DNA of 64,000 bases from Eoetvoesia sp035555955 (GTDB lineage: Bacteria; Pseudomonadota; Gammaproteobacteria; Burkholderiales; Burkholderiaceae_B). A program made the translations under genes and the position numbers. Within the stretch, counting starts at the first letter, position 1. The number at the start of each line of letters is the position of its first letter. The DNA lies in contig NZ_DATMGA010000028.1 of assembly GCF_035555955.1 (NCBI RefSeq), forward strand, positions 119,509 to 183,508, in the 5' to 3' direction. The notes beneath the pieces were generated by a model, which worked only from the letters and a program-made list of their open reading frames with translations, made no database searches and was not told where the DNA came from. Of the stretch, positions 26,869 through 37,585 are shown one piece after another.

Positions 26869-27767
26869 GCTGGCTCGTCGACTGGCTGTTCGGGCCGTTC
26901 ATGGATTTCGATTTCATGCGCCGCGCGCTGGCCGGCTCGCTGGCCCTGTCGTTTGCGGCCGGGCCGCTGGGCGTGTTCCTGGTGCTGCGCCGCATGAGCC
27001 TCATGGGCGATGCCATGGCGCACGCCATCCTGCCCGGCGTTGCGGTGGGATTTCTTACCGCGGGCCTGTCGCTAAGCGCCATGACGGTGGGGGGCATGGT
27101 CACCGGCCTGGTGGTGGCGGTGCTGGCGGGCTTCGTGGCGCGCCTCACCCCTTTGCGCGAGGATGCCAGTTTTGCGGCGTTCTACCTGATTTCCCTGGGG
27201 CTGGGTGTGCTGCTGGTTTCGCTGCGCGGCTCCAACATGGACTTGATCCACGTGCTGTTCGGCACGGTGCTGGGGCTGGACGACGCCTCGCTGCTTTTGG
27301 TGACCATCAGCTCGAGCATTACGCTGGTCGTCATGGCGCTCATCTTCCGGCCGCTGGTGGTGGAGTGCCTGGATCCGGGCTTCCTGCGCGCCGAGCGCGG
27401 GGCCGGTTCCCTGAGCCATATGGTTTTCCTGGTGCTGCTGGTCATGACGCTGGTGGCGGGCTTCCAGGTGCTGGGCACTCTCATGGTGGTGGGCATCATG
27501 ATGCTGCCGGCCACGGCGGCCCGCTTTTGGGTGCGTTCGGCCGGCCCGCAGATGATCCTGGCGGCGGCCATCGGCTCTTTGTCCTCGTACGCCGGCCTGC
27601 TGGTTTCGTATCGGGCCGATGTGCCGGCGTCGCCGGCCATCATCCTGGCGGCTGGGCTGGTCTATGTGCTGTCCGTGGTGCTTGGGCCGTATGGCGGGCT
27701 TTTGCAGGTGGCAAGGCAGGCGCAGGCCCGGCGCAGGCACTTGTCGAAGATTTCAGAGGGAAATTAG
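26865..27767 (+). CDS. znuB: Zinc ABC transporter permease (ABC-3 family)
   Basis: 300 residues from the ATG that overlaps the ATPase stop (ATGA). It is an all-membrane ABC-3 permease with RRMSLMGDAMAHAILPG near the N-terminus, a signature of ZnuB/MntB-type proteins. It forms the homodimeric zinc channel with the ATPase at 26152. Confidence 0.92.
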   Translation: MSWLVDWLFGPFMDFDFMRRALAGSLALSFAAGPLGVFLVLRRMSLMGDAMAHAILPGVAVGFLTAGLSLSAMTVGGMVTGLVVAVLAGFVARLTPLREDASFAAFYLISLGLGVLLVSLRGSNMDLIHVLFGTVLGLDDASLLLVTISSSITLVVMALIFRPLVVECLDPGFLRAERGAGSLSHMVFLVLLVMTLVAGFQVLGTLMVVGIMMLPATAARFWVRSAGPQMILAAAIGSLSSYAGLLVSYRADVPASPAIILAAGLVYVLSVVLGPYGGLLQVARQAQARRRHLSKISEGN

Positions 27768-27888
27768 GAGCCTAGGGCCTGTTTAGTGTTCGGGCCCTAG
27801 TTCAGTAGGCTTATGGCGCGAACGGCGTTCGTCCTGTAAATTTGCAACGCTTGTGTGTGGTTCTTATAAATTTGTGGTGTACATAGCC

Positions 27889-28902
27889 ATGGTTAAAGCG
27901 ATGGTGCGAGGTTGTAACGTTTGCCGGCTGGCGGCCGCGGCGTTGCTGGTCATGGTCGCCGTCTCGGCGCAGGCTGCGGCGGGGGCCGCGACGGTGCTTG
28001 CGCCGCCGCTCAAGGTCGTGGCCAGTTTTTCCATCCTGGGCGATATGGTGCACCAGGTGGGGGGCGATCACATTGCCCTGACGACCATCGTGGGGCCCAA
28101 TGCCGACGCGCATTCGTTCGAGCCCCGGCCCAGCGACGCCAAGGCGCTGGCCGAAGCGCAGGTCCTGGTCGTCAACGGCCTGAGTTTCGAGGGGTGGCTG
28201 CCCAGGCTGCTCAAGGCTTCGAACTTCAAAGGCGTCGAGGTGGTGGCTTCCGGGGGCGTGACGCCGCGCATGCTGAGCGCCGAGGAAATGGCCGATTACG
28301 CCGATCATCATGCTGCGCATGATCATGGCAAAGGCCACGATCCCGCCCATCCGGGAGCGGTCGACCCGCATGCCTGGCAAAGCCTTGCCAACGGCATCAT
28401 CTACGTCAAGAACATTGCCGATGCGCTCATCAAGGCCGATCCGGCCAATGCGGGCGACTACCGCAGCCGTGCCGAGCTCTACATTTCCGAAATGAAAAAG
28501 CTGGATGCCCAAATCCGCCAGGCCCTGGCAGGCATTCCGCCGGAGCGCCGCAGCGTGGTGACGTCGCACGACGCGTTCGGCTATTTTGGCCGCGATTACG
28601 GGGTGAAGTTCATTTCGGCCTTGGGCATATCCAGCGACGCCGAGCCGTCGGCGGCCGAGCTGGCCAAGCTGGTGCGCCAGGTCAGGAAAACCCGCAGCCC
28701 GGCGGTGTTCCTGGAAAACGTGACCAACCCGAAACTAGTGCGGCAGATCGCGCGTGAAACCGGAGCCAAGGTGGGCGGCACCTTGTATTCGGATGCCCTG
28801 GCCAAGCCCGACGAACCCGCCGGCACCTACCTGGGCATGTTTTCCTGGAACGCCGGCCAGTTGATCTACGCGCTCAAGCCGGGCGAAGCCAAGAAAAAAT
28901 AA
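27889..28902 (+). CDS. znuA: Zinc ABC transporter periplasmic binding protein
   Basis: 337 residues from ATG 27889; ATG 27901 is a second option and 27853 a longer one. A signal peptide is followed by the cluster A-I metal receptor fold (VVASFSILGDMVHQVGG). Metal-ligand histidines lie in the DAHSFEP and PHAWQS segments, and a His-rich loop (DHHAAHDHGKGHDPAH) sits near residue 140, as in ZnuA. It captures periplasmic zinc for the permease. A 121-bp gap separates it from znuB, so it may have its own promoter. Confidence 0.9.
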   Translation: MVKAMVRGCNVCRLAAAALLVMVAVSAQAAAGAATVLAPPLKVVASFSILGDMVHQVGGDHIALTTIVGPNADAHSFEPRPSDAKALAEAQVLVVNGLSFEGWLPRLLKASNFKGVEVVASGGVTPRMLSAEEMADYADHHAAHDHGKGHDPAHPGAVDPHAWQSLANGIIYVKNIADALIKADPANAGDYRSRAELYISEMKKLDAQIRQALAGIPPERRSVVTSHDAFGYFGRDYGVKFISALGISSDAEPSAAELAKLVRQVRKTRSPAVFLENVTNPKLVRQIARETGAKVGGTLYSDALAKPDEPAGTYLGMFSWNAGQLIYALKPGEAKKK

Positions 28903-29036
28903 GGAACCTGGCGATTGCGTGCCTGGGGCGCTGCCCGCCGTATTCTCTTATGCTCCTGGATCGGGTTCGGGGCCGGGTTGCGTCCTTGGCTCATGCCCGC
29001 GGCTAACAAGGCAGGGGAGGCGGGCGCGCGGGCGGA

Positions 29037-30080
29037 TCAGCCTTCCTTGCTTTTGCGGTTGGCACGGGGGTGGGCCTGATCGTAGGCCTTGGCCAGGTGC
29101 TGGAAGTCCAGGCGTGTGTAGATTTGCGTGGTGGAAATATTGGCGTGGCCCAGCATTTCCTGGACGGCGCGCAAATCCTGGGCCGACTGCAGGACATGGC
29201 TGGCAAAACTGTGGCGCAGGCTGTGCGGATGCACATGCACGGGCAGGCCGGCAAGCGTGGCCAGTTTATTCAATTGCACCTGTACGACGCGCGGCGAAAT
29301 GCGCTTGCCGCGCACGCCGAGGAACAGAGCGGCCGAGGCATCGATGGCCTCGAGGCTGGACTCGGCGCTTGGGACGGGCGTGGCGCCGGCCGTTGAGCCT
29401 GATTCCGAGTCCAGGCCGGGGGGCGATGGCGGGCCGGCGTACTCGGCCAGCTTGGCGCGCTCGTCCAGCCACTGGCGGACGGCCTGGACGGCCTTGGCCC
29501 CCAACGGCACGCTGCGGGTTTTATTGCCTTTGCCGCGAACTGTGGCTTCGGCTTCATCCAGTTGTATCCAGCTTTGCGATTCGTACCCGCCCTGACGGGT
29601 GTAGCGCCAGTCCAGGCTGACCAGTTCGGCCAGGCGCAGGCCGCTGGAGTAAAGCACTTCGAACATGGCCTGGTCGCGGCATTCCACAGGAGTTTTGGGG
29701 GAAGGCAGCCCAGGCCGGTCGAGCAGGGACTGAGCCTGTTCGACCGACAGCGCCTTGGGCAGGCTGCGCGGTACCTTGGGGGCGCGCACGCCCGCCGCGG
29801 GGTTGTGGCTCAGGCCGGCCGAGGGCGCCCACCATTGGAAGAAGCCGCGCCAGGCGGCCAGGGCGCGCGCCAGGCTGCGCGGCTTCAGGCCTTGCGCATG
29901 CAGCCTGGCCAGCGCCTGGCGGATATGGTTTTCGGTGAAATCCGGCAGGGGTGTGTCGGGCAGGATCTGCATCAAGTGGTGCAGATCCTGCCGATAGCCT
30001 TGCAGGGTATGGCCGGAATAGCGCCGTTCGGCTTGCAGATGGACGAGCCATTGCTCCATCGGGGCAGGCAGCGCATGCAT
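29037..30080 (-). CDS. xerC: Site-specific tyrosine recombinase XerC with enlarged linker
   Basis: 347 residues from ATG 30080, about 50 longer than E. coli XerC. The SAM-like core-binding domain is followed by the catalytic domain with SSGLRLAELVSL (first Arg), HPHSLRHSFASH (His-x-x-Arg), LGHANISTTQIY (His and nucleophile Tyr). The extra length is a Pro/Ser/Gly-rich insertion of about 40 residues between the helix WLDERAKLAEY and LFLGVRGKRIS. With XerD it resolves chromosome dimers at dif. Its place beside DUF484 and dapF is the classic dapF-xerC synteny. Confidence 0.93.
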   Translation of the reverse strand: MHALPAPMEQWLVHLQAERRYSGHTLQGYRQDLHHLMQILPDTPLPDFTENHIRQALARLHAQGLKPRSLARALAAWRGFFQWWAPSAGLSHNPAAGVRAPKVPRSLPKALSVEQAQSLLDRPGLPSPKTPVECRDQAMFEVLYSSGLRLAELVSLDWRYTRQGGYESQSWIQLDEAEATVRGKGNKTRSVPLGAKAVQAVRQWLDERAKLAEYAGPPSPPGLDSESGSTAGATPVPSAESSLEAIDASAALFLGVRGKRISPRVVQVQLNKLATLAGLPVHVHPHSLRHSFASHVLQSAQDLRAVQEMLGHANISTTQIYTRLDFQHLAKAYDQAHPRANRKSKEG

Positions 30081-30094
30081 GGCCGATTCCCGTG

Positions 30095-30784
30095 TCAGGC
30101 TTCCCCGGACGGCTGGTCGGGGCTTTCGAGGCGGGTCAGGCTGGCGCTGGCCAGTTCGTTGATGGTGTCCAGGAAGGCCGTGCCCATGTCGGGGGTGAAG
30201 CGTTCGGCTTCGTTGGAGCCCAGGACCAGCAGGCCGAAGGGCTGGGCCCGGTTGCGGGGCTTGAGCGCCACGATGGCCAGCGAGGCGGGCGGCGTGCCCA
30301 GCCACGATGCGGCTTCTTGTTCCTTGAATGGCCCGCAGTACGGCTGCTGGAGTTCTTGCGCGTACTGGAGGATGCCGGGGGTGACGTCCTGGGTGAACTC
30401 GTTGTCGTCGCCCAAGGCGGGAAGATCCCACAGCCGCAGGGCGATGGCGGGCAGGTCGAAGAGGTCGCTGAGGCTGCGCACGATATGGCCGGGCAGGTTT
30501 TGCGGGTCAGGCTCGGCCAGCATGCGGCTGCACCACGCGGTCAGCGTCTTGCTGATCTTTTCATTGCCCGAAGCGTTATGGATAAGGCCCGAGAGCTTCC
30601 ATTCCAGTTCCTTGGCCTTGGTTCTGAGCGTGAGGATTTGCCTTTCGCCCAGCGATATGGCGCGGGTTTCGTTGGGGTGCGGAACGCGCAGCGAAGAGAA
30701 CAGGTCGGCGTGCTGCTGGAAGAAGTCGGGGTTTTCGGCAAGAAATACGGCGACGTCGTCGGCGGTGAGGTTGGCAGCGCTCAT
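30095..30784 (-). CDS. DUF484 family protein (GAF-like)
   Basis: 229 residues from ATG 30784, overlapping the dapF stop by 4 bp. The N-terminal DDVAVFLAENPDFFQQHADL and LRVPHP are the signature of DUF484. A GAF-like domain fills the C-terminal half (ASLAIVALK, GLLVLGS). Function is unknown. It is nearly always found between dapF and xerC, as here, and its cotranscription with them is indicated by the 4-bp and 14-bp junctions. Confidence 0.92.
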   Translation of the reverse strand: MSAANLTADDVAVFLAENPDFFQQHADLFSSLRVPHPNETRAISLGERQILTLRTKAKELEWKLSGLIHNASGNEKISKTLTAWCSRMLAEPDPQNLPGHIVRSLSDLFDLPAIALRLWDLPALGDDNEFTQDVTPGILQYAQELQQPYCGPFKEQEAASWLGTPPASLAIVALKPRNRAQPFGLLVLGSNEAERFTPDMGTAFLDTINELASASLTRLESPDQPSGEA

Positions 30785-31674
30785 GGCTTGCTTGCATCCT
30801 TGAGTTTGAGTGACTGGGTAAGGGCGTCGATATCGATCTGGCCCGAGAAGACGGTGGCCGCGGGGCCGCTCATGCGCAGGCTGGAGCCGTTCCATTCGAT
30901 GGTGAGTGGGCCGCCGCGCGTGTGAACCAGAACCGGGCTGTCGAGCAGGCCGCGGCGTATGCCCGCGACGACGGCGGCGCACGCGCCTGTGCCGCAGGCC
31001 AGGGTTTCGCCCGCGCCGCGTTCGTAGACGCGCAGCTTGATGGTGTGCCGGTCGACGACCTGCATGAAGCCGGCGTTGACGCGCTGGGCGAAACGCGGGT
31101 TGGATTCGATGAGCGGCCCGGTCTGGGCGACGGGGGCGGTGTCGACGTCGCCCACGACCTGGACGGCGTGGGGGTTGGAGATGGCCACCAGCGAAAGCTC
31201 GGGCGCGCTGCCGTCGGCAAGAGGCAGCGTCCAGAGCGTATCGTTGGCCATGGCGCGCGATTGCAGGCCTTGCGTATCGAAATGCACGTCGGCGGGCTCG
31301 AAACGGGTTTGCCCCATGTCGACGGCGACTTCGCCGGACTCGGATTCGCTGAGTACGATGAGGCCGGTGCAGATTTCGGCCCGCAGGGGGTTGCGTTTGG
31401 ACAGGCCTTGTTCGTGCACGAAACGTACGAAGCAGCGTGCGCCGTTGCCGCAGTGCTCGACTTCGCCGCCATCGGCGTTGAAGACGCGGTAGCGGAAGTC
31501 GGCTTCCGGATGCAGTGGATTTTCGACCAGGAGGATTTGATCGGCGCCGACGCCGAAATGGCGGTCGGCCAGGGCGCGCGCGCGTTCGGGCGTGATTTCA
31601 ATAGCTTGGCGCACGCCGTCGAGAACGACGAAGTCGTTGCCGGCGCCGTGCATTTTGGTGAAGTTCCAGATCAT
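30781..31674 (-). CDS. dapF: Diaminopimelate epimerase
   Basis: 297 residues. Both catalytic cysteines are visible in HCGNGARC and LACGTGACA. The N-terminus MIWNFTKMHGAGNDFVV is the family start. It epimerises LL- to meso-diaminopimelate for lysine and peptidoglycan synthesis in the cytoplasm. It is first gene of the dapF-DUF484-xerC unit. Confidence 0.97.
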   Translation of the reverse strand: MIWNFTKMHGAGNDFVVLDGVRQAIEITPERARALADRHFGVGADQILLVENPLHPEADFRYRVFNADGGEVEHCGNGARCFVRFVHEQGLSKRNPLRAEICTGLIVLSESESGEVAVDMGQTRFEPADVHFDTQGLQSRAMANDTLWTLPLADGSAPELSLVAISNPHAVQVVGDVDTAPVAQTGPLIESNPRFAQRVNAGFMQVVDRHTIKLRVYERGAGETLACGTGACAAVVAGIRRGLLDSPVLVHTRGGPLTIEWNGSSLRMSGPAATVFSGQIDIDALTQSLKLKDASKP

Positions 31675-31746
31675 GGCTTGCCGCTGGGCTTGAATATGTA
31701 TATAGGAAACTTCGTTAGCTTAACAGGGGTGAGCGCATTATGGGGC

Positions 31747-32637
31747 TCAATAAGGCCTTGGCTCGCCTTCGGGGCGGGTCTTGAAGCGGCGGTGCACCCA
31801 GTAGTATTGGGCGGGATCGGGGCGCACCCAGGACTCGATGAGCTGGTTGAGGCGGGTGGTGGCTTGCTCCAGGGTCTGGTCGCCGGGGAAGTCTGTCAGC
31901 GGCGGCAGGACGTCGACCTGGTATTGGCCGGTTTCGGCGTTCAGGCGGCTGACGATGGGGACGACGGCGGCGTCCCAGTTTCTGGCGATCTGCGCGGTGG
32001 TGAGCAGGGTGGCGGCCTGGATGCCGAAGAAGGGCACGAAGGCGGCGCCGTCGAGGCCGAAGTCCATGTCGGGCAGGTAGTACACGGGTATGCCGGCCCG
32101 CAGTTGACGGATGAGGCCGCGTACGCCGTCGCGGCGGCTGATGAGGTGGACCGTGTTGAAGCGGCCGCGTCCTTCGCGCACGATGGTGTCGACGTCGGCA
32201 TTGCTTTGCGGTGTGTACAGGGTGGCGGATTCCTTCAGGAACAGGGTAAGGCGGGTGGCGGCGGCGTCCAGGCCGATGAAGTGCGGGGCCAGGAGAATGA
32301 TGCGGCGCTTGGCCTTTAGCAGGGCGTCGAGGTGCTCAAGCCCGGTGATCTGCACGGTTTCCTGGATGCGTTCGGGCGAGCCGAACCAGATGAGGCCGCG
32401 GTCGATCATGGATTGGGCCAGTAGGCGGAAGTGGCGATCCAGCATGGCCTGGCGCTGCGGTTCGGAAAGGCCGGGAAAGCACAGCGCCAGGTTGGTGCGC
32501 ACGATATGGGCGCGCGAGCGCAGCAGTCTGGACGACAGCCAGCCCAGTGCGCGGCCCCAGCGCAGGCGGGTGGCGTCGGAACAGCGGCCGAAATACGAAA
32601 AGATCGAGGTCAGAAGCTTCTGTTTGTCGAGTCTCAT
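31747..32637 (-). CDS. Lipid A biosynthesis late acyltransferase (LpxL/HtrB family)
   Basis: 296 residues. The H-x4-D acyltransferase motif is APHFIGLD near residue 115, with YYLPDMDFG later and a single N-terminal membrane-proximal segment. It transfers a secondary acyl chain onto Kdo-lipid IVA at the inner membrane. The adjacent gene at 32719 encodes a relative, an arrangement like the paired lpxL genes of Bordetella. Which chain each adds cannot be told. Confidence 0.9.
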   Translation of the reverse strand: MRLDKQKLLTSIFSYFGRCSDATRLRWGRALGWLSSRLLRSRAHIVRTNLALCFPGLSEPQRQAMLDRHFRLLAQSMIDRGLIWFGSPERIQETVQITGLEHLDALLKAKRRIILLAPHFIGLDAAATRLTLFLKESATLYTPQSNADVDTIVREGRGRFNTVHLISRRDGVRGLIRQLRAGIPVYYLPDMDFGLDGAAFVPFFGIQAATLLTTAQIARNWDAAVVPIVSRLNAETGQYQVDVLPPLTDFPGDQTLEQATTRLNQLIESWVRPDPAQYYWVHRRFKTRPEGEPRPY

Positions 32638-32718
32638 GGGCTGGAATGCGGGTACAGGAAGAAACGTCTCGCGGCTCCGCCCCCGCCCGCATTTGGGGAG
32701 GCGGGGTTTTCGCGGGCC

Positions 32719-33588
32719 TTAGTTGCGCTTGCCATGCGGTTGTTCCGCGGAGGGCGGGGGCGGAGCCCCGGCCGGGGTTTTGTAGCGGTTGTAGCTCCAT
32801 AGATACTGCGTGGGAAAGCGGCGTATCAGGGTTTCCATGGTCTGGTTGATGAGCGTGGCCTGTTCGACCGGGTCGGTAGGCAGAGGTTCGGGCAGGCGCA
32901 CGTAATGGATGCGCCAGCCGCGGCCCGCGGGCAGGCGCTCGCCGGCGGTCAGGATGACGGCAACCCCCGTTTGTGCGGCCAGCTTGCCCGGCAGGGTCAT
33001 GGTGTAGGCGGAGCGTCCGAAAAAAGGCGCCCAGACGCCATCGCCCTTGCCGGGGGCCTGGTCGGGCAGCATGCCCACGGACTCGCCGCGCTTGAGCGCC
33101 CGCACGAATTCGCGCACGCCCTGCATGGTGGCTGGTACGGCGCGCAGGGCCGACGTGTTGCGCGCGCTTTCCATGACGGGCGCCAGGATGGCTTTGCGCG
33201 GAGGGCGGAACATGACGGTGATGGGGCTGCGCAGGCTTACATAGCGCGCCGTGATTTCGAAGCAGCCCAGGTGGGGGGTAAGATACAGAATGCCGCGCCC
33301 TTCGGCCAAAGCCGCTTCGACCACGGCATTGTCGTCGCTGACGGTTTTGCCCAGGCTTTGTTCGTTGCGCAGCCAGACCTTGGGCAACTCCAGGATCATG
33401 GCGCCGGCCTGCGCGGCGGCTTGGCGGGCAAAGGCGGCGTCGGGGTAGCCGGCCTGGGCCGCATTGGCGCGCAAGCGCCGGCGGTACCGGCCCGGCCAGG
33501 CGTAGGCGATGCGCCCGCCGATTCGCCCCAGCCAATGCAGTATGGGCAGCGGCAGCCAGGCAAGCAGGCGAAACAAAGTCAATAGCAT
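32719..33588 (-). CDS. Lysophospholipid / lipid A acyltransferase (LpxL/HtrB family), second copy
   Basis: 289 residues with an N-terminal membrane anchor (LTLFRLLAWLPLPILHWLG), acyltransferase motif TPHLGCFE (H-x4-E near residue 108) and MLPDQAPGKGDGVW. Only distantly similar to the neighbouring acyltransferase 81 bp downstream. Together they would complete the secondary acylation of lipid A. A Pro-rich C-terminal tail is dispensable-looking. It is divergent from metK. Confidence 0.88.
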   Translation of the reverse strand: MLLTLFRLLAWLPLPILHWLGRIGGRIAYAWPGRYRRRLRANAAQAGYPDAAFARQAAAQAGAMILELPKVWLRNEQSLGKTVSDDNAVVEAALAEGRGILYLTPHLGCFEITARYVSLRSPITVMFRPPRKAILAPVMESARNTSALRAVPATMQGVREFVRALKRGESVGMLPDQAPGKGDGVWAPFFGRSAYTMTLPGKLAAQTGVAVILTAGERLPAGRGWRIHYVRLPEPLPTDPVEQATLINQTMETLIRRFPTQYLWSYNRYKTPAGAPPPPSAEQPHGKRN

Positions 33589-33667
33589 GAGTGGTGCATT
33601 ATCTGTTAATTATCTATCTGTCTATGCAATGAAAAGCAATGAGGGTCATTTTCGCTTAAAATGAAAA

Positions 33668-33755
33668 GTATCGCTGAGTTAACCGACAACTTGCGGAGCG
33701 ATGACAATGCCTGCGCGAACGCGCGGCGTTGCCTAAAACTGCTAAAGCGTCGCGC
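33668..33755 (+). promoter_or_regulatory. SAM-II-like riboswitch upstream of metK, with extra hairpin
   Basis: Stem P1 is ATCGCT (33670-33675) with AGCGAT (33697-33702). The loop GAGTTAACCGACAACTTGCG matches the SAM-II loop pattern UUAACCG...UUGC. It is followed by GACAAT and, later, GCTAAAG (33741-33747), the SAM-II 3' conserved box. A pseudoknot CGAC (33684-33687) with GTCG (33749-33752) is possible. Between these boxes is an 11-bp hairpin, CAATGCC...GGCGTTG (33705-33731). Two further small stems (33781-33809 and 33812-33827) precede the ribosome site. The class was recognised by eye, not by covariance search. Confidence 0.65.
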
Positions 33756-33843
33756 CCCGCATTCATGCCATTTGCTGTCCCGAGGTGCAACGCGTTCCGT
33801 TCAACCTCGTTAGCTGGAAATCCAGCTGTAAGGACGTATCGCT

Positions 33844-35007
<1,164 letters not shown>

Positions 35008-35068
35008 GCCGGCATAGGCAAGACGGGACACCGGTTTTTTCGGTTCGGATCCTGTTCTGCAACGGTTC

Positions 35069-35107
35069 AGAAGGGGCTGCCCGTTCGGGCAGCCCCTTCT
35101 TTCTTGT
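35069..35107 (+). terminator. Terminator of metK
   Basis: A 14-bp perfect stem (35069-35082 with 35087-35100), tetraloop GTTC, followed by a T-rich TTCTTGTT, 60 bp after the metK stop. It separates metK from the genes downstream. Confidence 0.9.
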
Positions 35108-35194
35108 TCGTGCAATGAATGAAGCCGGCATGGTTATGCCCGCCATGCCGTGGCGGGGGTGTTAAAGTCTGTTGTCGAGAAATTTTTCAAAGCC

Positions 35195-35422
35195 ATGAGC
35201 GACACGCCCGAATCTTCTTCGAACTCGTCTTCCGCCGATCAAAGCCGCAGCCTTGCGCCCAGCGACTCGCCGTGCGTGGCCATTTGCTCGACGCTGTACG
35301 ACGAAATCTGCCGGGGCTGCGGCCGCACGGCCATGGAAGTGGCCAACTGGGTGTTTCTTTCCGAAGAAGAAAGGCTGGCCGTCTGGGCCCGCATCAAGGC
35401 GCAGGGGTACCCGCGGCGCTAG
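35195..35422 (+). CDS. DUF1289 family small cysteine-rich protein
   Basis: 75 residues from ATG 35195 (an in-frame ATG at 35150 is possible but lacks family similarity). The core SPCVAICSTLYDEICRGCG has the four-cysteine pattern of DUF1289, likely a small metal-binding site. It ends before the SAH riboswitch, so it is probably not part of the ahcY transcript's regulated portion. Function unknown. Confidence 0.85.
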   Translation: MSDTPESSSNSSSADQSRSLAPSDSPCVAICSTLYDEICRGCGRTAMEVANWVFLSEEERLAVWARIKAQGYPRR

Positions 35423-35460
35423 CCCTCTCCCGCCACCAAACTACGCTACAATTTACCCTT

Positions 35461-35593
35461 CCTGAGGAGCGCTGCACCGGGATGCAGGCTGGCTTGGGGA
35501 AGCTTTCGGGCAAAGTCGTACTCGACCTTGCCGCAGGTTTCCCGGCGCCGCCGCCCGCCAGGCTCAGGACGGTTACTTGTTTGAACGGCGCTC
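35461..35593 (+). promoter_or_regulatory. S-adenosylhomocysteine (SAH) riboswitch
   Basis: CCTGAG (35461-35466) pairs with CTCAGG (35563-35568) and GAGCGC (35467-35472) with GCGCTC (35588-35593), the two nested/pseudoknotted helices of the SAH riboswitch. Conserved GAGGAGCGCTGCA, GCCAGGCTCAGG and AACGGCGCTC boxes are all present, with a TGCA-CCGGGA-TGCA hairpin and a long variable arm. It sits 77 bp before ahcY, the class's canonical target, and would switch the gene on when SAH accumulates. Confidence 0.93.
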
Positions 35594-35670
35594 ATCATTC
35601 TCCTGCGTGCAGGCGAGGGTGGGCAAGATCGTTGCCGCTTCCGCTCGCGCAGGTTTATTGGGATATCACC

Positions 35671-37089
<1,419 letters not shown>

Positions 37090-37122
37090 TTAATCCATCC
37101 GTTCGCGGATAGCCGGGCAAGG

Positions 37123-37154
37123 CAAGGGCCGGCGGGCATTTCCACCGGCCCTTG
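37123..37154. other. Hairpin between ahcY and the holin-like gene
   Basis: A 10-bp perfect stem CAAGGGCCGG/CCGGCCCTTG with a 12-nt loop, 30 bp after the ahcY stop. No T-tract follows, so it may lower read-through or protect the ahcY mRNA 3' end rather than terminate fully. Confidence 0.6.
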
Positions 37155-37184
37155 CGATTGTGCAACCACAAGGAGAGCAAGACC

Positions 37185-37520
37185 ATGGAATTATTGTTGA
37201 TCTGGATTCTGAACGCCGTTGCCCTGTTGATCGTGGCGTATATTCTGCCGGGAATTTCGGTGGCCTCGTTCTGGTCGGCGCTTATCGCCGCCCTGGTTCT
37301 GGGCCTGCTCAATACGCTGGTCAAGCCTCTTCTGGTGCTGCTTACGCTGCCCATCACCATTGTCACCCTGGGCCTGTTCCTGCTGGTGCTCAATGCGCTG
37401 GTGTTCTGGTTCGCTGGCTCCATCCTCAAGGGCTTCCACGTAAACGGCTTTTGGTGGGCGGTGCTGGGCGCCATCATCTACAGTATTGTTTCGGGCCTGC
37501 TGTCCCGGTTGATAGCGTAG
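37185..37520 (+). CDS. Phage holin-4-like (PF04020-type) small membrane protein
   Basis: 111 residues, four hydrophobic segments, starting MELLLIWILNAVALLIVAY after AAGGAGAG. The LVKPLLVLLTLPITIVTLG stretch is characteristic of the family named for mycobacterial phage holin superfamily IV. Despite the name no phage genes are near; it lies between ahcY and metF, a linkage common in Burkholderiales. Function unknown. Confidence 0.85.
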   Translation: MELLLIWILNAVALLIVAYILPGISVASFWSALIAALVLGLLNTLVKPLLVLLTLPITIVTLGLFLLVLNALVFWFAGSILKGFHVNGFWWAVLGAIIYSIVSGLLSRLIA

Positions 37521-37585
37521 GCGGCTTGCGTTCAGCCTGTTCCGTTTGCAACGCCAGCTTCCTGGCATGTGTTAACAAGCGTTAA

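Noticed and set aside
29037..30080. XerC as part of an integrative element
   Set aside because: It sits in the conserved dapF-DUF484-xerC order with no attachment repeats, so it is the housekeeping recombinase.
37185..37520. Possible prophage, because of a holin-family protein
   Set aside because: No other phage genes are near and the gene lies in conserved metabolic synteny.
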